NCBI GenBank assembly: GCA_029339195.1
Contig: JAPTJF010000092.1
Coordinates: forward strand, 1 to 64,000
Origin: Micractinium sp. NFX-FRZ
Lineage: Eukaryota > Chlorophyta > Trebouxiophyceae > Chlorellales > Chlorellaceae
Reading direction: 5' to 3'
Length of the DNA stretch: 64,000 bases
In this document: positions 35,101 through 45,575 of the stretch, in pieces
How the letters are laid out: each line of letters begins with the position of its first letter
How positions within the stretch are numbered: position 1 is the stretch's first letter
Program-made: the position numbers and the translations under genes
The notes under the pieces: generated by a model
Database searches by the model: none
Told to the model about the DNA's origin: nothing
The model's input: only the letters and a program-made list of their open reading frames with translations

Positions 35101-37081
35101 CACTTGCCGGTGCCTAGCCTTGCCGGTGGCTGGCTCACTGCCTTGTTGGTTGGTCAGCAAAATGTGCTGCCGTGTTTGCCTGCCTGCAGGCCCAGCTGCT
35201 TGATGAGCAGCGGCTGATGGTCCACTGGTGCCCGCCCGAGGTGCTGGGGGTGCCGCACCACCGCCACGGGTGAGCGCCTGCCGCCTGCCCTCTCCCTTGC
35301 CCCGACACTTGGCGTGCCTTGGCGTGGGTGCTGCTGTGTTGTTGACATCGTGGCTTGACACGGCGTGGCGTGACTTGACTTGGCGTGGCGTGGCGTGGAA
35401 TGTCATGGCTTGGCTTGACTTGGCTCGTCATGGCTTGGCTTTGCTTGGCATGCAGGCACAGCGCCTCCTCGGCGGCTGCCCACGGCACGGCTGGCAGCTA
35501 CGTGATGGTCTACCACCTGGGGGATGCCCGCGTGGAGAAGCTGTTTGTGGCGCACTCCACCGAATTTGCGGCCTGGTGGGTGGGTGGGGCCAGGGGGCGG
35601 GGCGGCCAGAGGGCGGGGCGGCGGGCCGGAGCGCCCGTGGTGCAAGGCAGTTCGGGTTAGGCGGGATGGAGGGAGCGGGGGAGCGGGGGACGTGTGCTGG
35701 CAGGTGCTGGCAGCACGGGCAGAGCTCAGTCCAGCTGAGGGGTACAGTCCCACTGGCGGCTTCTCAGCAAACCTGCCCTTCCCACGCAGCATAGCGGTGA
35801 CGTTGGCCCCCTGCCCCACCCCCCGCAGGTACCTGGCCCACCCTGCCGCCTTTTGTGGCGCCGGCTGCTCCTGCGGCTGCGGCTCCGACTGGGACCGCTT
35901 TGTGGCGCCCCCGGGGGCCTCGCGTGCGGCGCGGGAGCAGCAGCAGCGCGACCCCCAGCAGGCAGCCAAGGTGCGTGGCTGACTGACACACACCCCTGGT
36001 GGCTGACACATACCCCTGGCAGCACTGCGCTGCTGCCCCTCGTCCCCCCAAATGCACGCCCCTGTGCACGCCGGCGGGTGGTCAACCTTGGGCACCACAC
36101 ACTTGCCGGCGGTGTTGGTTCCCACAGCCGTGCGGGTGCTGCCTCCTTTGTCATCCACCCATCTGCCTGGCACGGCCTCTCCCCGCCCCGCCACCTCGCC
36201 CCGTGTCCCTCCCCCCTTGCAGGACCTGCGCCACCGCCTGGCTGACGAGCTGCCCGCCTCCAGCCAGACCCGGCAGGCAACGCCCTACCTAGGTGCGGGC
36301 GCCGCCGCCTCCGTCCGCATCGCCGCCCCTTTTGCTGCTGTTTATACTGGGCGCAGTGTGGTGTATGTGCTCGGCTGGCATATACGGGGTTGGGTGGGCA
36401 GTTGAGCTGGTGGGTTTCTGTGACCCCACCTTCCTTCTGCCTACAAACCCAGCACCGTGCTCCTCTGCGGTGGAGCAAGCACCACCCTCACTCTTGACTG
36501 TACCGCCCGCCTACCCCTGCTGTACTGCTCTCCCCACACCACCTGTACTGCAGACCCCGACCTGTACATCTATGACGAGCGCGCTGTGGGGGGGGCGATC
36601 CGGCCCCACCACCCGCCGCACCGCTCGCTCAAGTTCATGTGCCGCTGCCAGCCGGAGCGGCTGCGCTTTAGGTTGGACCCCGAGCACCTGGCGGTGGGGC
36701 CACGCGGCGGCAGCGGAGGCACAGGTGGGCGGTGCAGCGGTTGGATGCAGAGGTTCGGTGGGCGCGGGTGGGGCCTGGCAGGGCGGGAGGTTGGGTGGCG
36801 AAGCGTGCGCGTGCGTCACCCTTTGTGCATGTGCGCCTACCGTGCTGCGCAAGAAGCGGTATGTCTGGCCTGTCTGCCTGCTGTCACCAGTCGCCGGCAT
36901 GCCTCAGCTCACCCATTCCGCCCCTGTGCCCCTGCAATCACCTGCAGGCAGCCGCGCCGCCGCTGCCCGTGCCCGCCACGTCGTCTACCTCTTCCACCCC
37001 ATGCAGCCCTTCCTGCTGGTGGTGTCTCAAGACATTGAGAGCGCTGTGGCGGAGCACCTCACCCTCTTCACGCGCATCTGA
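31510..37081 (+). CDS. DET1: DET1 (DE-ETIOLATED 1) homologue
   Basis: Twelve phase-consistent exons give 797 aa: 31510-31587, 31747-32275, 32647-32762, 33318-33431, 33691-33774, 34124-34879, 35190-35269, 35456-35575, 35829-35970, 36223-36292, 36554-36724, 36948-37081. Segments align in order with plant/animal DET1: RRLAENVVPDTAVPG with FTPCGRYLLAF, TTFHV, LHVLQLLPTGRLLYLHAIG, LSGLKQRLLAYLYREA, FCYYFQAYSELVMWKAQLLD, LKFMCRC, and the C-terminal VVYLFHPMQPFLLVV. DET1 binds DDB1 and, in plants, COP10, and works with CUL4 ligases to repress light responses in the nucleus. Plant DET1 is ~540 aa; the extra length comes from a Gln/Gly/Ala insert (residues ~85-175, with ten CAG codons at 32161-32190) and an Ala-rich insert in exon 6. 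Start chosen because MKRRGYDNLTLRL reaches the family's N-terminus. Confidence 0.9.
32161..32190 (+). repeat. (CAG)10 in the DET1 coding sequence
   Basis: Ten uninterrupted CAG codons encode polyglutamine at residues ~165-174 of DET1, inside a family-atypical insert. Length polymorphism is likely. Confidence 0.9.
33130..33347 (+). repeat. Three degenerate copies of an acceptor-plus-exon-start segment in DET1
   Basis: The true exon 4 start (TTGCAG|CTGGAGCTGGGCAG at 33312) is preceded in the intron by similar blocks at 33224 (TTGCAGCTGGAGCTTGATAG) and 33130 (TTGCAGGCAGTGGAGCAGGA, followed by AGCGGCTGCC). They look like decayed duplications and are potential cryptic acceptors. Confidence 0.5.
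35270..35455 (+). repeat. DET1 intron built of TGGC(G/T)T-like short repeats
   Basis: From about 35310 to 35450 the intron is mostly variants of TTGGCGTGG, TGACTTGGC and CATGGCTTGG. This creates a G/T-rich array within an otherwise normal GT-AG intron. Confidence 0.7.
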
Positions 37082-37678
37082 TCCCCACATGAGACTGTGA
37101 GGGGCGGCTGCGCCGGCTGCCTCGACGCGTGCCATTCTCTAGCCACGCCACCCGGCATTTGCCCACCAACAGTGTTCCTTTCCTGCCCATTTCATCAGTT
37201 CCTGAGCTGCTGTTACGATGTTTCAATCCCGTTCAGCCACATAACCACCAATCAATTATAATTGCATGGCAAACAGCGCAAGGTGCGTAAACATGCGGTC
37301 GCGACCCTTGGAGCTGTGAGTGGGCTCAGGGCGGCAACGGCATTGTGTCACTTGGTGAGATCATTGCAGCATGCATTTAAACTTTCAGCTTCATTGGCAC
37401 ACCTTCAAGGTGCCTGATCAGGAAGGGGTGCTGTTTTCATGTTTTCATGTTTTCATGATTTCATGGTCTGGTGCATGCCTCGTCAACCTCTCAGGGGGGG
37501 TCCTGAAGTTGAATCCCCTTGCGGATGTGAAAAGCTGTAACGACTAGACTAGACTAGGAAGGGCTGCTGCCTGACCAGGCCTGGCAAGCTGGCGTGAGTG
37601 CTGTGCCGAACAAGGGCAGCCCTCAACGAACGGCGCCCTGCACATGCATGTTGCTATGAGCCGTGCAGAGCATGCATA
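37082..37678. promoter_or_regulatory. Intergenic region between DET1 and the Gln-rich gene
   Basis: About 600 nt. It contains an AT-rich patch near 37245-37265 (CAATTATAATTG), four tandem copies of an 8-nt TTTTCATG unit at 37434-37465, and a TGTAA motif at 37536-37540 that could end DET1 transcripts. No coding sequence was recognised. Confidence 0.45.
37434..37465. repeat. Four tandem TTTTCATG octamers
   Basis: Three exact TTTTCATG units and a fourth ATTTCATG run head to tail about 215 nt before the start codon of the Gln-rich gene. Confidence 0.85.
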
Positions 37679-40600
37679 ATGCAGCAAGGCGGCCCGCAGC
37701 AGCCGGGAGAGCGGGCTAGCAGCAACCCGAACGCCGAGCTTAACGCTGCTTGGCAGACAGCGAGCTCTACGATTGCCGAGCTGCACCGCGCCATTTCGCA
37801 GGCGAGTTCCGGCAGTGCGCAGGCGGGCTGGGACAGCCAGGCGAGGTGCCCCATTTCCTGCTGGGCCGGGAGCCCCGGCGTACCCACCGCCCTACAGAGG
37901 AGTGCAGGTGTAGTTGGTGTATCTCACCCGCGGTAGAAGTAGCCGTGGCCTATCTGCAGACGGCGGGCGGCGGCGGGCCGTGGGCGCCTGCCACCCACCG
38001 TCGCTAGCTTGTGCCCACTGTTTGCTCCTCTGCTTCAAACCCCTCCTGCAGCTTGCAATCACCGAGGATCCAGCCACGTTCCGGTACATTGCATCGCTCG
38101 TTGTGCCAAGTGAGTGTTCTGCAAATAGCTTGATCTGGAGCTTCTGCTGGCGTTGGCGCCGCACCCACCTGCGCTGCCCGGGCCTCTGCGCCTCACTCCC
38201 GCACCGACCCTCTGCCCTCGCACTCTACGCACCCGCTGGCCCCCCATTGCAGGACTGCGCATTGTTCAGCAGCAGTCGCAGCGTGCAGCAGCGCTTTCTG
38301 CCCAAGTAAATGCGCAGCTAGTGGCGAGCCAGCAGCGCAAGGAGCAGGAGGCGGGAGCACAGCTGCGGCAGCACGGCCCGGCGCAACACTCGCAGCTGCA
38401 GCAGGCACAGCAGGGGGCGGTAGCGCACCAAAACCAGCATGCGCATGCCAGGGTGCAGCTGCCACCGCAGCCGCATGTGCAGCAGCCGCAGCTGCCGCAG
38501 CTGCCGCAGCCGCAGCCGAGGTTGACGGCACACCAGCAGCCGGAGGCACGCTTGCCGCCGCGCCCAGTGACCTGGCAGCAGCCACAGCAGCAGCAGGCCC
38601 AGCAGCAGCAGGTGCAGCAACAGCAACTGGCTGTTGGCGGCAGGCCAATCCAAGCCTTCCGAGCTGTCCCTGCTGGGCCTGCCCAACAGCAAGCTCACCC
38701 CGTTGCTGTGGGGGTGCCCGCTCATGTGCATGCGGCGCTGGGTGTCCCAGCAGAGGCAGCAGCGGACAGCCGCCTACCACCGGACACGGCACCTCGGCAG
38801 CCGCAGCTGGCGGCAGTGTCGGAGCAGAAGGTGGAGGCGCAGGCGCACGGCCAGGGGCTTTCGGCGCTTCAGAAGTTGCAGCGGCGCGAGGTGCGGCAGC
38901 GAGCGGTGGAGCTGCAGCTGCAGCGGCAGCAGCAGCCGGCGGGGGCGCACGTGCCGTCGGCCATGGAGATCCGGGTGCGGCAGGAGCTCTCCCGCTGCTC
39001 CAATGTGCAAGAGCGGGATGCTGCGCTGGCACGGCTGGGCCTCAACCGCATGCAGGCCGCCCAACTGCTGGGGTGGAAGCCCGCAGCCCAAAAGCAGCAG
39101 GCGCAGCAGCAGGCTCAGCAGGCGCAGCAGGCGCCCCAGCTGCGTGCGCCAGTCCAGCAGGTGCACCAGCCCCATTCGAGTCAGCAGCAGCAGCCCAGTC
39201 AGCAGCAGCAGCTGGGCCAGCTGCAGTCGGAGGAGCAGCGGCAGCGGCAGTGGCTGCTGCAGCAGAGGCAGCAGGAGGCGCTGCGGCAGCAACAGCTGCT
39301 CCAAAAGTGGGTGCAGTATACTCCAGATCAGGAGCTGCCGGTACAACAGCAGCAGTCTGCCGGTACAACACGACAGCAGCAGCAGCAGCAGCAGCAGCAG
39401 CACCCGGAGCAGCGGCAGCAGCAGCAGCAGCAGCAGCACCCGGAGCAGCGGCAGCAGCAGCAGCAGGGGGCAGTTGATGTGATTGATTTGACAGCAGCAG
39501 ATGAGAGCACGTCCGGGGCCATGCAGTCGGCGGGCGCTCGGCAGCAGCAGCAGCAGCAGCAGCAGCGTGCGTTGGTGCCGCCACCACCACCGCAGCGGCA
39601 GGTTCCCACAGCGCGAACGCCCCGGCAGCTGCAGCAGCAGCAGCAGTATGCCATGATGCCACCACCACCGCCGCCCCAGCAGCAGCGGCTGCAGCTGCCG
39701 GCAGGGGCGGCGAGCGCTTCGCCGGCGAGTCAACACAAGCGGGATGCTGCTGCCGTGGGGCAGCTGGCGCCCCCGCCTGTGCCCAAGCGGCCGGCATATG
39801 CACCCGTGGGGCTGGGCGGCAGGCACCCCATCCTAGCTCCCAGGCCAGGGCCGGCTGCTTCCTCGGCGCTGCCTGGCGGCACGGCGCAAATGCCAGCGCC
39901 TGTGGTTGGCATTGCGATGTCGCCAGCAGGGCAGCAGCAGCGGCATCCGGCACTGCCGACATACCCGCAGCTGCAACCGGCGCTCGCGCCAGCCCAGCCG
40001 CAGGCACAGCCGCAGCCGGAGGTGACCCAGGCAGGCGTGCCACCGCCGCAGCCGCAACAGGCAGCTGCGCAACCGCAGGCAAATGTGCCACCGCCACCGC
40101 CGCAACAGGCAACTGGGCCGCAGCAGGCGCAGCAGGCAGGCATGCCAGCACAGCAGCCGGCAGCCGTGGAGCCGACGGAGAGACGTGCCGATCCCGCCGT
40201 GCCGGCAGCGCAGCGCCAGGAGCAGCAACTGCCAGCATCACTGCCGCCGCCGCTGCAGCAGTTGGTGCCAGGCAGTGCAGTCGCAGCGGCAGGCGGGACG
40301 CCAGCGGTGGCGGACGCTGCAGTGGGTGTGCAGGCGAGCCCTGGGGCGAGCCACAATGAGAACGACGGCAGCGGAGGCAACTCCTCCGGCCAACCCCCAG
40401 GCGCACCCGTAGCAGCCGGCGGCGCCGCCACCGATGCCCGCACTGCAGCAGGCAGCTCTGCCCCGGAGGTGACAGGCGCCGCCCAAGCGCCAGCAGCAGC
40501 GTCCGCAGCAGCAGCACAACGAGCCGACCGAAGCAATGGCTTTGGAGGCATGGCGGCAGGCAAAGCCGGCAGCAGCGCAGCGCCGGCGGGTAGTGAAGCA

Positions 40601-40720
40601 GCGGCGGGCCCTGCAGCATTGGCACCGGCGCCAGCTGCTCATTTCGTGCCCATGAGCAACGGGAATGCTTCGCCAGCATTTTTAGATGAGGACGATGACG
40701 AACTGCTGACCATTGACTGA
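37679..40720 (+). CDS. Gln/Pro/Ala-rich protein of unknown function
   Basis: Proposed exons 37679-37801, 38052-38109 and 38253-40720 (882 aa). The first intron would be GC-AG (CAG|GCGAGT), the only tested way to join MQQGGPQQPGERASSNPN... in phase to LAITEDPATFRYIASLVVP; the second is GT-AG and phase-consistent. The short N-terminal region and a segment near residue ~280 (RVRQELSRCSNVQERDAALA followed by RLGLNRMQAAQLLGW) look folded and helical. Most of the rest is Gln-, Pro- and Ala-rich, with several CAG runs around 39370-39470 and 39541-39565. The C-terminus is acidic (FLDEDDDELLTID). Such composition is common in transcriptional co-regulators, but I recognise no domain and assign no function. 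An alternative GC donor at about 37840 is also in phase. Confidence 0.65.
39373..39470 (+). repeat. CAG/polyQ block in the Gln-rich gene
   Basis: Three CAG-rich runs are separated by duplicated CACCCGGAGCAGCGG spacers (residues HPEQR repeated), indicating local tandem duplication of a ~40-nt unit. Confidence 0.75.
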
Positions 40721-41401
40721 ATAACCAACCACACTATTTCGTGGTGAATCCATACTTTGTTTTTCATCGATGCATTGCCCTGCGACCATTCTTTTGTCTC
40801 CCCCAATTTGATGCACCCAACAGACGGCGGCAGCCCGCTGCTCGTGGCGGCACTCGAGGCTTGAGCGGGGGGGGCTGCACTGTGGTGGCTTATGGTTCAG
40901 AGTGCAGGCTTCGGAGGCTAACTGGCGCGCCAGCACCTGTCCTCAGGCTGACTGCCTACTCCCTGCACTCAAGCGTCAGATGCCTGTCTGTGGCGTTCCG
41001 TAGTATTGCAAGGAGCGGGTGTTCGCAAGACACAGAGGCGTAGGGGGAAAGGGACGCTGGGTTGAACAGGATGGGCTGGCACTCTAGAAAACTGGCTGTG
41101 CAGAGAAGCAAGAAGAGTGAGGGTGGTGGGGGACAAATCGGCACTTGGAGAAGAGCGGGGAGGGCAGGAAGGAGATGGAGGGGAGAGGGACCAATCATTG
41201 CATGAATCTATCTGTGGCGATGAGGCTTTCAGCACAAGCAAACAAAGAAAGCTGATAGCGGCATTACCCAGCAGGGAAGAACTGCTGGCATGGGCAAGCG
41301 CCTACATAAGGAGTCGCGGCATCGGCTGCATCTCCAGGCCACACTTTTTCAGCGGCACACAGCAGCCGCAGCCGGAGGCCTCGCAGCCGCAGGCACATGC
41401 C
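40721..41401. other. Convergent intergenic region
   Basis: About 680 nt between the 3' ends of the Gln-rich gene (+) and the BACK-like gene (-). It probably contains both 3' UTRs. No gene or clear poly(A) motif was noticed. Confidence 0.4.
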
Positions 41402-44400
41402 TCAGAGGCTGCCGCCCAGCAGGCGGATGTTCAGGCGCACCCGCAGCGAGGCACCCCAGGTGTAGGGGCACGAGCGGCGCACCTCCGACACCAGTTGCTC
41501 CATGCTCAGCTGGCACAGGCCCTCCACCGAGGGGCGCAGGTGGCGTGCAGTGATGGCCCCCGAATCTGCCTCGTACCCGCCGCCGCTGCCGCCACGCAGC
41601 AGCTGCTGCTGCCGCGGCCCGCTCCCCAGGCTGCTGCGCGGGGTGGGAAGGCTGCTGCGCGGGGTGGGCAGCACGCCGGAGGGCGTGCCCGCGCCCAGGC
41701 TGCCGCTGCTGGCCAGAGCAGCTGCGATGTCAGCAGAGTTGTTGCTTGAAATGCTGAGCCGGCTCGCCTGGCGGCTGGCGCTGGGGCGTGCCCCACGGGC
41801 GGTGTCGGGCCGTGCGGACGCCGCAATGGGTGCCAGCGGGGGGCGCCCACCCATGCTGCCCACGCCCCCACTCGGCGAGCGGTTGGGCTCGCCGCTGGCG
41901 CTACTGGGCAGCAGCGATGGGCAGGTGGGGGGCACCCAGAAAGCAGGGCCGCCCCAATGGGTGTGGCACGCGGCCAGCCGCTCCTCATTGCTCTGCCGCC
42001 AGTCCACCAGGGAGGTGTTGCCCTGGTAGGTGAAGCGCACGTCTGCACAGGCGGTGCAGGGGCAGTGGCAGGGTGGGTGGGGGCGCGACAGGCCGAAGGG
42101 AGGCCGGCAGGCACGTGGGGGGCCGCGGCGTGGCAGCGACCTGGCACATCCTACTTCACAGCTCCCAAATAGGTTCTAGCTCCTACCCTCTGCAGCGGTC
42201 TGCCACCAAACTGTACCGTGAGGCCCACCCCCCAGATTCCACAGCACAAAACACGTGGCATGCCATGCCCACACAGTATGCCCAGCAGCCCACCTGCTGC
42301 TGGCTGCAGTGCCGAGCGGAAGGGCTCCAGGAAGAGCGAGAAGGCGGAGCAGGAGGCGTACAGCTCAAACCGGTTGTGCTGCGGGTTGGCCACAAGCACC
42401 TGCCGACGGCGGGGGGGGGGCAGGGCAGGCAAGCAGGGAGGCGCAGCTTTGTGGGACAGGGGGGAGTTGCGTTGGCTTCCTACGCTCTCAACAAGCTCTT
42501 CAATCGATTGCAGAAGGTGCTCAGATGCACCGGTTCTGCCCAGCGCGCAGCTGCCCACCACGTTGCCTGCCGGGGCGCACTCACCGCCCACCAGGCGTAG
42601 CCGCCGCAGTACATGGCGGGGGACTGCTGCTGCTGCGGCCGCCCCGCAGCCACCGCCGCCTGCTGCAGCTCCAGCAGGTCGTGCAGCTCAAACTGCACAG
42701 GTGGGGAAGACAGCTCTATTACGGGGTGCTGAGGAGTGGCAGGAGAGGTGCTGCATCTTAGCAGTCCAACGTTTGAGAGGGGACTGGAGGGTCTCAGACT
42801 CAGCAGCGCATCCCCACTCGAGCGGGGGCAGGCTGACCCAGAACACACTGCCTCCAATAGCAGCACTCAAAGCCCCATGTTCACACCTCGGCCCACAACA
42901 CCCCACCTGGGCACCTGCCCGCCCAGCACCCCACCTCTGCAGTGAAGGAGAAGCGTCCGTCCAGCGAGGCGGGCAGGCGTGCGGGGCGCAGCTGGCAGCG
43001 CGCCACGTGGTCTGCCGCCCAGGGCAGGTTGGCCTCCATGCAAGAAAGGAAGTCGCCGGCCAGGGGGCGCCGCCAGATCAGCGCCGCCAGCGAAGCCTGC
43101 TGCGCCTCGCTGGCGGGGCGCTGCCCTTGGCGCTGCCGCTGCTCCAGCCAGAGGTTGGCCAGGTCAAAAACTGCCGTTGGGGGTGCAGGAGGGGAGGCCT
43201 TGTGGTGGTGCAGCCGTGTGAGTGTATGTGTTGTGTGGGGGGTGGTCTGGTCGGCGTGGCAGCCAAGCAAGGGGCAATGGGCGCACAGTGCGAAGGTCCG
43301 TACTACGCCCCTTCCCGTGCTCAGCGCTGCCAAGCCGGTGCCCCAGCCTTGCTCCCTCACTCACGTGTCTCGCCGCGGTCGCACGGCCCGTGCTCCACCA
43401 GCCACTTTGCAATCTCAAACGGCAGCCGGCAGAAGCGCTGCAGGTGCAGTGTGCGGGGAATGCAGGAGTGTCGTGGCTTGCGCACTGCCTGCCCGATGCA
43501 GCAGTTGCTCCCCTAGTACAGGCGCACGGCAGCATGATGCATGTTCCAACCAGCGCTGGCAGCAAGCAAGCTGGAGGGAGCAGGGGCCACATGACAGCCA
43601 CATGACATCGCAGGAGCGACATGGTGTCACATACCTGGCAGCCACGCTCGCTCTCCAGCACACGCTCAAGGCTGGTCCCCAGGTAGCTGAGCAGCTGAGC
43701 AGACAGCTTGGACTGCAGCTGAGCCAGCGCCCCAGACCGCGTGGCCAGCGGCAGCGGCACCAGCACCTGCAGCAGCAGCGCCGCGCAGCGCTCGTAGCCC
43801 AGACAGTGCAGGGGCACGTCTGCGGCGCGGGGAGGGCAACCAAGGCAGGGGGCAGGGCGGGTGTGTTACGGACATGCCTCACAACGGCGGCACGCAGGCA
43901 GACAGAAATGCAGGCAGGCACGCGTCCAGCATGAACTGAGCTAGCCCAGGCAGCTGGCAAACACCCAGGCTGCCCACCTGCAAATGCGTCGGCCCCTACA
44001 GAGTCTGCGTGCACCAGCAGGCGCGCCAGGCGGTGCAGGCTCGTGGGCAGCTCCCCATTCTACAGCATCACATCATCGTGACAACAAACAAGTAAGGAGT
44101 GCGCTCAGGGTTCGTAACATGCGCTGCACAGAGGCTGAGCATACATCTGAATAGTGCTCCCACCAGTCAGCGTGCGCCAAGGCAGTACAGGCGAATCAAG
44201 GGCAGCACCCACGTGGCAGCACCCACCTGCAGGAAGCGCTGCAGGTCCTCTGCTGCTTTGTGGGTGTCGCGTGCAGACTGCTGCGGCGTGCACTTCTGCA
44301 TGCGCGCCGTCAGCTGGCGCGGCGACCTGCAGAAGTTGTTGGGTGCACCAATGATTGATGGGTGCTGGCGAGTTGGCAAGCTGCCGCTTGCATCAAGCTG

Positions 44401-45074
44401 TCGGCCATGTCAGCCGCAACACACGGTCACAGCTGGATGAAACACCGCCACGGAATGGCAGTGTGGGGCCCCACTCACGGCAGGCTGTCGGGGCAGGCGG
44501 GGGATGAACGGTTGCTGCCGCAGCCCTCATTCTCCTGACCCCCGGCACCAGGGGGCTCTGGGCTCAGCTGCCGCGCATAATCGCCAAATCCATCCAAACT
44601 GCTCAGGTCGGAGTCGGCTTCAGAGGAGGTATCCTCCTCGTCTGCGGCAGCGGCAGCGGCAGCGGCAGCAGCCGGCGGTCGGCGGCCAGCCGAGCTGGGT
44701 GCTGGGCTGTCCGACAGCCGCAGGTGGGAGTCCACCAGGCCCGCCAGCGCGGGGCGGTAGGCCTGCGTGCGCTGGGCATCGCTCAGGTGGCAGGGGCTGG
44801 AGGTGCGGGCGCTGATGAGGGATGCTTCTAGCGCAGCGTCGCCGCCGCTGCCGCCGCTGCTGTTCAGGCGCCCGCTGCGGCCACGCGGCGTGAGGAGGGA
44901 CTTTAGCCGGCCCAGGCGCGAGGTGGGGCGGGGCAGCGGGTCGTGATCATCTGCTGTCGCCGAGAAAGGGGACTCGAGGTGGTGGTTGCCCTGGGGAGGC
45001 AGGGCCAGTGCCGGCAGGTCGGGGCGAGCGGAGGGCTTCCCACGCGGCGTGAGCACACGCTCCAGCAGCCGCAT
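41402..45074 (-). CDS. BACK-like domain protein, BTB region degenerate or absent
   Basis: Nine exons, every phase consistent: 45074-44479, 44326-44227, 44059-43978, 43819-43635, 43437-43365, 43170-42935, 42692-42585, 42399-42294 and 42042-41402, giving 708 aa. Residues 1-198 are disordered and Ser/Pro/Ala-rich, with LTPRGK/LTPRGR motifs. The middle (LPTSLHRLARLLVHADSVGA, CAALLLQVLVPLP, LPFEIAKWLVEH, VFDLANLWLEQ) has the spacing of the post-BTB/BACK helices of Cullin3 adaptors. It is followed by a beta-rich segment (RFSFTAEVFELHDLL, YCGGYAWWAVLVANPQHNRF) that could be MATH-like. No proper BTB fold is visible before the BACK-like part. Function as a Cullin3 adaptor is therefore only a guess. 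It is divergent from the MYND gene. Confidence 0.6.
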
Positions 45075-45575
45075 GATGCTGAGCAGCCGACACACCTTCA
45101 GGCTCGCGCATGCACTGCTGTTGTTGACTGGCAATTCGGAGCGCAGCACGCAGCACGCCACGCAGCATTTGATTGAACAAGGCAGCCGCAGCCCCTTGAG
45201 CAGTTGGATGTATACACCGTTGACGTACGGGGAAGGTGATGAAAGGCAGGCTCTTTCGTTTGGGTTGCTTTTCAGACCGCCCGTCGGGGCGGGGCCCTGT
45301 CGTTGGCCCGCCTCAGCGATGCTTGCTGGGGCGATGCTTGCTGTACCAGGATCCCAGCTTAGCCGTGCCTGCCATACCACCCAGAGTGATATGTGCTTTA
45401 TGTCAGGGCCTTGTACATCGCCTGATCATCATTTAGCACTTCAGCATTGCCGAGCCCCCATTGTGTTGCATTGCGTGCCGCTGACGGGGCGCAGGCAGAT
45501 TATTAGCTCATGAGCCTTAATACATATAATGTGTCCTGAGCACCGTTGCGAACTTCCTCCAATCACAGCAGCACC
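45075..45575. promoter_or_regulatory. Bidirectional promoter region with TATA-like element
   Basis: 501 nt separate the divergent start codons of the BACK-like and MYND genes. TACATATAAT at 45521-45530 lies about 50 nt before the MYND start codon and resembles a TATA box. Otherwise no feature was recognised. Confidence 0.4.

Noticed and set aside
39373..39470. Repeated spacers between CAG runs, considered as a CRISPR-like array
   Set aside because: It is a coding polyQ repeat (HPEQR units) in a eukaryotic gene, with no unique spacers.
39042..40679. 545-aa minus-strand open frame opposite the Gln-rich gene
   Set aside because: It is the antisense shadow of CAG/GCN-rich coding sequence (Ala runs mirroring Gln codons). 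It lacks motifs, and the plus frame has splice continuity.
42218..43516. 432-aa plus-strand open frame
   Set aside because: It runs antisense through exons and introns of the BACK-like gene, whose nine exons are all phase-consistent.
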